NCBI GenBank assembly: GCA_022801475.1
Contig: JAAWSH010000060.1
Coordinates: 1 to 8,503, forward strand
Source: Acutalibacter sp.
Lineage (GTDB): Bacteria > Bacillota > Clostridia > Oscillospirales > Acutalibacteraceae
Length of the DNA stretch: 8,503 bases
Direction of reading: 5' to 3'
Below the pieces are notes generated by a model that saw only the letters and a list, made by a program, of their open reading frames with translations, was not told where the DNA came from and did not search any database. Numbering within the stretch: the first letter of the stretch is position 1; every line of letters begins with the position of its first letter. Of this stretch, positions 5,461-8,503 are shown in pieces. Both the position numbers and the translations under genes were made by a program.

Positions 5461-8367
5461 ATGAAGATAGGCTTGGACGTAGGTTCCACCACATTAAAAT
5501 GTGTGGTTTACGACGGGGACGCCCCTGTTTTTCAAGAATATGAGCGGCACTTTTCCCAAATAGCGGAAAAGGCATCGGATATGTTGGGCCGGGTGGCGGC
5601 GCGCTTTCCCGGAGAAACCAGCGCCGGACTTTGTGTTTCGGGCTCGGCGGGCATGGGTCTGGCAGAGGACCTGGGCATTCCCTTTGTCCAGGAGGTGTAC
5701 GCCACCCGCACCGCTGTGAAAAAATATCTGCCGGATACAGACGTGGTCATTGAGCTGGGGGGCGAGGACGCTAAGATTCTGTTTCTCTCCGGCTCCATGG
5801 AGGTGCGTATGAACGGCTCCTGCGCGGGAGGCACCGGGGCCTTTATCGACCAGATGGCCACCCTGCTGGATATTTCTCCCACCGAGATGGACCAGATTGC
5901 CGCCGGTAGCACCCGCAGCTACAGCATCGCCTCCCGGTGCGGGGTGTTCGCAAAGTCGGACATCCAGGCCCTTTTGAACCAGGGGGCCCAGAAGGATGAC
6001 ATCGCTGCCAGCATCTTTACCGCTGTGGTGAATCAGACCGTGGCGGGCCTGGCCCAGGGACGGGAGATTACTGGCCAGGTGGTGTACCTGGGTGGGCCTC
6101 TGACCTTCTTCCCCCAGCTGCGAAAGGCCTTTGACAGCATTTTGGGAGTCGGGGGCATCTGCCCTGAAAACTCGCTGTACTATGTGGCAACCGGCGCGGC
6201 CCTGGACCCTTCTTCGGAGGAATTCGACCTGGGGGAGATCACCGGGAAGATCAAAAACTACAGCTCCAGCCGCCACTACCAGAGCAGCCAGGCTCTGTTT
6301 GCCAGCCAGGCCGAGTATGACGGGTTCACCGCCCGCCACCAGCAGGACAGCGTGCCTACCGGCGCGGCCCTGGGCCCGGACGGCACGGCCTATATCGGCA
6401 TTGACGCGGGGTCCACCACCGTAAAGGCGGTGGCCGTTAATGAGAACGAGGAAATCGTCTGCTCCCGCTACCTGCCCAATAGCGGCAACCCGGTGCCCTT
6501 GGTGCGGGACTTTCTCAGCGATCTATATGAAAATTACCCCAACATAAAAATTCGCGGCGCGGCCTCTACCGGCTACGGAGAGGAGATCATCAAGGCCGCT
6601 TTTGGCATGGACCTGGGGGTGGTGGAGACCATCGCCCACTTTACCGCTGCCAAAAAGTTCCGGCCCCAGGTGGATTTTATCATAGACATCGGCGGCCAGG
6701 ACATCAAGTGCTTTAAGATCAAGAACGGGGCCATTGACAATATTTTCCTCAACGAGGCCTGTTCTTCGGGCTGCGGCTCTTTTTTGCAGACCTTTGCCGG
6801 GGCTCTGGGCTACGAGATGGAGGACTTTGCCCGCCAGGGGCTGTTCGCAAAGGACCCGGTGGACCTGGGCAGCCGTTGCACGGTGTTTATGAACTCCTCG
6901 GTGAAGCAGGCCCAAAAGGACGGGGCCTCGCTGGGCAGCATTTCCGCTGGGCTCTCTATGAGCGTGGTGAAAAACGCCCTCTATAAGGTCATTCGGGTCA
7001 CCGACGCCAAAAGCCTGGGCCGGCATATTGTGGTGCAGGGGGGCACCTTCCTCAACGACGCGGTGCTGCGGGCCTTTGAGAAGGAGATTGGCCAGGACGT
7101 CACCCGGCCCTCGGTGGCGGGGCTGATGGGGGCCTACGGCGCGGCCCTGTACGCCAAAGAACACAGGCCCCAGCACAGCGGAATCATCTCTCCCCAGGAT
7201 CTGGCGGGCTTTACCCACCAGGTAAAGGCCGTTACCTGCAACGGCTGCCCCAACCACTGCCGCCTGACGGTGAACACCTTTGGCGGGGGCGGGCGGTACA
7301 TTGCCGGAAACCGCTGCGACAAGCCCCTGAAAAAGCAGAGCCCGGCCAGTGAATACAATCTATACGAGTATAAAAAGCAGCTGCTGGCGGCCTACGCCCC
7401 CTGTGAGGGGCCCAGGGGGAAAATCGGCATTCCCATGGGCCTGAATATGTTCGAGCTATACCCCTTCTGGCACACCTTTTTTACCCGGTTGGGCTTTGGG
7501 GTAGAGGCCTCGCCGGAGTCGGACCGGCAGCTGTACTTTAAGGGCCAGCACACCATTCCGTCAGACACGGTCTGTTACCCAGCCAAGCTGCTGCATGGCC
7601 ATATCGATACCCTGCTGGAGCGGAAGCTGGACGCCATCTTCTACCCCTGCATGAGCTACAACGTGGACGAACACAAGGGCGACAACCACTACAACTGCCC
7701 GGTGGTGGCATACTACCCCGAGGTGCTGGACGCCAATGTGGCCGCCCTGGCGGATACCAAATTTATCTACGACTACGTGGGCCTGCACCGGCCCCATGAC
7801 TTCCCCAAAAAGATGCGGGCTATTTTGGCCAAGTACTTTCCGCCTATCCCAGAAAAAGAGGTAAAGGCCGCCGCCCGGGCCGCCTACGCCGAGTACGCCG
7901 CCCACATGGGGCGCATCCGGCAAAAGGGCCGGGAGTACATGCAAAAGGCCCGGGAGCTAAACCTGCCCGTGGTCATCCTCTCGGGCCGGCCGTACCATTT
8001 GGACGGGGAGATCAACCACGGCATCGACAAGCTCATCTGCGAGTGCGGCGCCGTGCTGGTCACCGAGGACTCTATCAGCGACCAGGTGGAGAAGTTCTCC
8101 ACCAAGGTGCTGAATCAGTGGACCTACCACGCCCGGCTGTACGCCGCCGCCCGGTATGTGGCAGAGTGCGGGGACCCCCGGGTGAACCTGGTGCAGCTGG
8201 TGAGCTTTGGCTGCGGAGTGGACGCCATTACCGGGGACGAGGTGCGGTCGATTTTGGAGGAGGGCGGGCGCATCTACACCCAAATTAAAATTGATGAGAT
8301 TACCAACCTGGGCGCGGTACGCATCCGGCTGCGCAGCCTGTTCGCCGCGCTGGGGCTGGGCGATTAG
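5461..8367 (+). CDS. Acyl-CoA dehydratase activase-related protein (two BadF/HgdC ATPase domains plus DUF2229)
   Basis: The 968-residue protein is related to HgdC, the ATP-driven iron-sulfur archerase that feeds electrons to 2-hydroxyacyl-CoA dehydratases. Domain 1 (about 1-265) has the phosphate motifs GLDVGSTTLK and ELGGEDAK, cysteines C121 (GSCAGGTGAF) and C160 (SRCGVFAKSD), and YLGGPLTF. Domain 2 (about 310-580) repeats these: GIDAGSTTVK, DIGGQDIK, C434/C438 (EACSSGCGSF), C473 (SRCTVF) and VVQGGTFLND. The C121-C160 and C434-C473 spacings are both 39, as for the HgdC cluster ligands. A DUF2229-type domain follows, opening with C593-x2-C596-x3-C600 and C619 and including SGRPYHLDGEINHGI and SFGCGVDAI. 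Clostridial relatives of about 1400 residues carry a further HgdB-like domain; this protein ends naturally after it would join, and no continuation appears in the next 136 nt. The true substrate is unknown; the family is often annotated as dehydratase without proof. ATG 5461 is chosen over 5437. Confidence 0.92.
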   Translation: MKIGLDVGSTTLKCVVYDGDAPVFQEYERHFSQIAEKASDMLGRVAARFPGETSAGLCVSGSAGMGLAEDLGIPFVQEVYATRTAVKKYLPDTDVVIELGGEDAKILFLSGSMEVRMNGSCAGGTGAFIDQMATLLDISPTEMDQIAAGSTRSYSIASRCGVFAKSDIQALLNQGAQKDDIAASIFTAVVNQTVAGLAQGREITGQVVYLGGPLTFFPQLRKAFDSILGVGGICPENSLYYVATGAALDPSSEEFDLGEITGKIKNYSSSRHYQSSQALFASQAEYDGFTARHQQDSVPTGAALGPDGTAYIGIDAGSTTVKAVAVNENEEIVCSRYLPNSGNPVPLVRDFLSDLYENYPNIKIRGAASTGYGEEIIKAAFGMDLGVVETIAHFTAAKKFRPQVDFIIDIGGQDIKCFKIKNGAIDNIFLNEACSSGCGSFLQTFAGALGYEMEDFARQGLFAKDPVDLGSRCTVFMNSSVKQAQKDGASLGSISAGLSMSVVKNALYKVIRVTDAKSLGRHIVVQGGTFLNDAVLRAFEKEIGQDVTRPSVAGLMGAYGAALYAKEHRPQHSGIISPQDLAGFTHQVKAVTCNGCPNHCRLTVNTFGGGGRYIAGNRCDKPLKKQSPASEYNLYEYKKQLLAAYAPCEGPRGKIGIPMGLNMFELYPFWHTFFTRLGFGVEASPESDRQLYFKGQHTIPSDTVCYPAKLLHGHIDTLLERKLDAIFYPCMSYNVDEHKGDNHYNCPVVAYYPEVLDANVAALADTKFIYDYVGLHRPHDFPKKMRAILAKYFPPIPEKEVKAAARAAYAEYAAHMGRIRQKGREYMQKARELNLPVVILSGRPYHLDGEINHGIDKLICECGAVLVTEDSISDQVEKFSTKVLNQWTYHARLYAAARYVAECGDPRVNLVQLVSFGCGVDAITGDEVRSILEEGGRIYTQIKIDEITNLGAVRIRLRSLFAALGLGD

Positions 8368-8467
8368 CCGCCTGTAAAATGAACACGGTATGGGTTTTGA
8401 GAGCGGCTGACGGCTTCGAGGCAGGACCTGGCGGGACCACTCGCGTTCCCCGGTGTAAAAGTTTCGC

Positions 8468-8485
8468 CAGCCTTTTCAAAGGCTG
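8468..8485. repeat. Perfect 8-bp hairpin downstream of the activase-related gene
   Basis: CAGCCTTT (8468-8475) and AAAGGCTG (8478-8485) are exact complements around 2 nt (or 7 bp around the tetraloop TTCA). No T-tract follows on the plus strand, where G-rich sequence runs to the window end, so it is not a standard terminator for the upstream gene. On the minus strand only a short broken run, GCGAAACTTTTA, follows. A hairpin with flanking AAAAGTTTCGCC and a G-rich tail resembles repeated intergenic elements common in gut Clostridia; that link is from memory. The rest of 8368-8467 shows no recognisable feature. Confidence 0.5.
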
Positions 8486-8503
8486 TGGGGGGTGGAGGGG
8501 GCG

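Noticed and set aside
6523..7257. Long minus-strand frame opposite the activase-related gene
   Set aside because: It is a GC-rich shadow of the conserved plus-strand coding sequence, with His/Val/Gly-rich composition and no domain.
8381..8503. A frame opening at ATG 8381 and still open at the window end
   Set aside because: No Shine-Dalgarno site, no similarity to the missing HgdB-like domain, and it reads through the 8468-8485 hairpin.

Overview
The window looks like chromosomal DNA from a GC-rich anaerobic member of the Clostridia, probably in or near the Oscillospirales. Three things suggest this. The translation-associated gene order infB, rbfA, DHH phosphoesterase, truB, ribF is typical of Firmicutes. 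Shine-Dalgarno sites are strong. The last gene is a large iron-sulfur ATPase of the 2-hydroxyacyl-CoA dehydratase activator type, a family of strict anaerobes. The taxonomic placement is inference; no 16S rRNA or other marker is present.

Positions 1-4319 (+ strand) are a housekeeping cluster for translation and cofactor supply. It holds the 3' end of infB (initiation factor IF2), rbfA (30S maturation), an NrnA-type DHH phosphoesterase (nanoRNA/pAp turnover), truB (tRNA psi55 synthase) and ribF (FMN/FAD synthesis). Spacing is tight: rbfA and the DHH gene overlap by 26 nt, and the DHH gene and truB are 6 nt apart. The infB-rbfA junction is interrupted by the decayed remnant of a streptothricin-acetyltransferase-like GNAT gene (about 694-1025). 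It lacks its N-terminal part and carries one frameshift.

Positions 4299-4730 (- strand) encode a small hotdog-fold (YbgC/4HBT-like) acyl-CoA thioesterase. It converges on ribF, and the two 3' ends overlap by 21 nt.

Positions 4731-5460 hold no convincing protein gene and are rich in inverted repeats. The first part (4799-5023) is GC-rich: it contains an element of about 184 nt closed by perfect terminal stems, then two mutually exclusive hairpins. The second part (about 5040-5430) is visibly AT-richer than the rest of the window. It carries a good sigma-A-type promoter (TTGATT, 17 nt, TGG-TATCAT) whose predicted start lies at the foot of the first of several hairpins. This makes a candidate structured leader of about 265 nt for the next gene. 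It is the least explained and most interesting part of the window.

Positions 5461-8367 (+ strand) encode a 968-residue acyl-CoA dehydratase activase-related protein with two BadF/HgdC-type ATPase domains and a DUF2229-type domain. Both ATPase domains keep a cysteine pair exactly 39 residues apart. The tail (8368-8503) has a perfect hairpin and no recognised gene.
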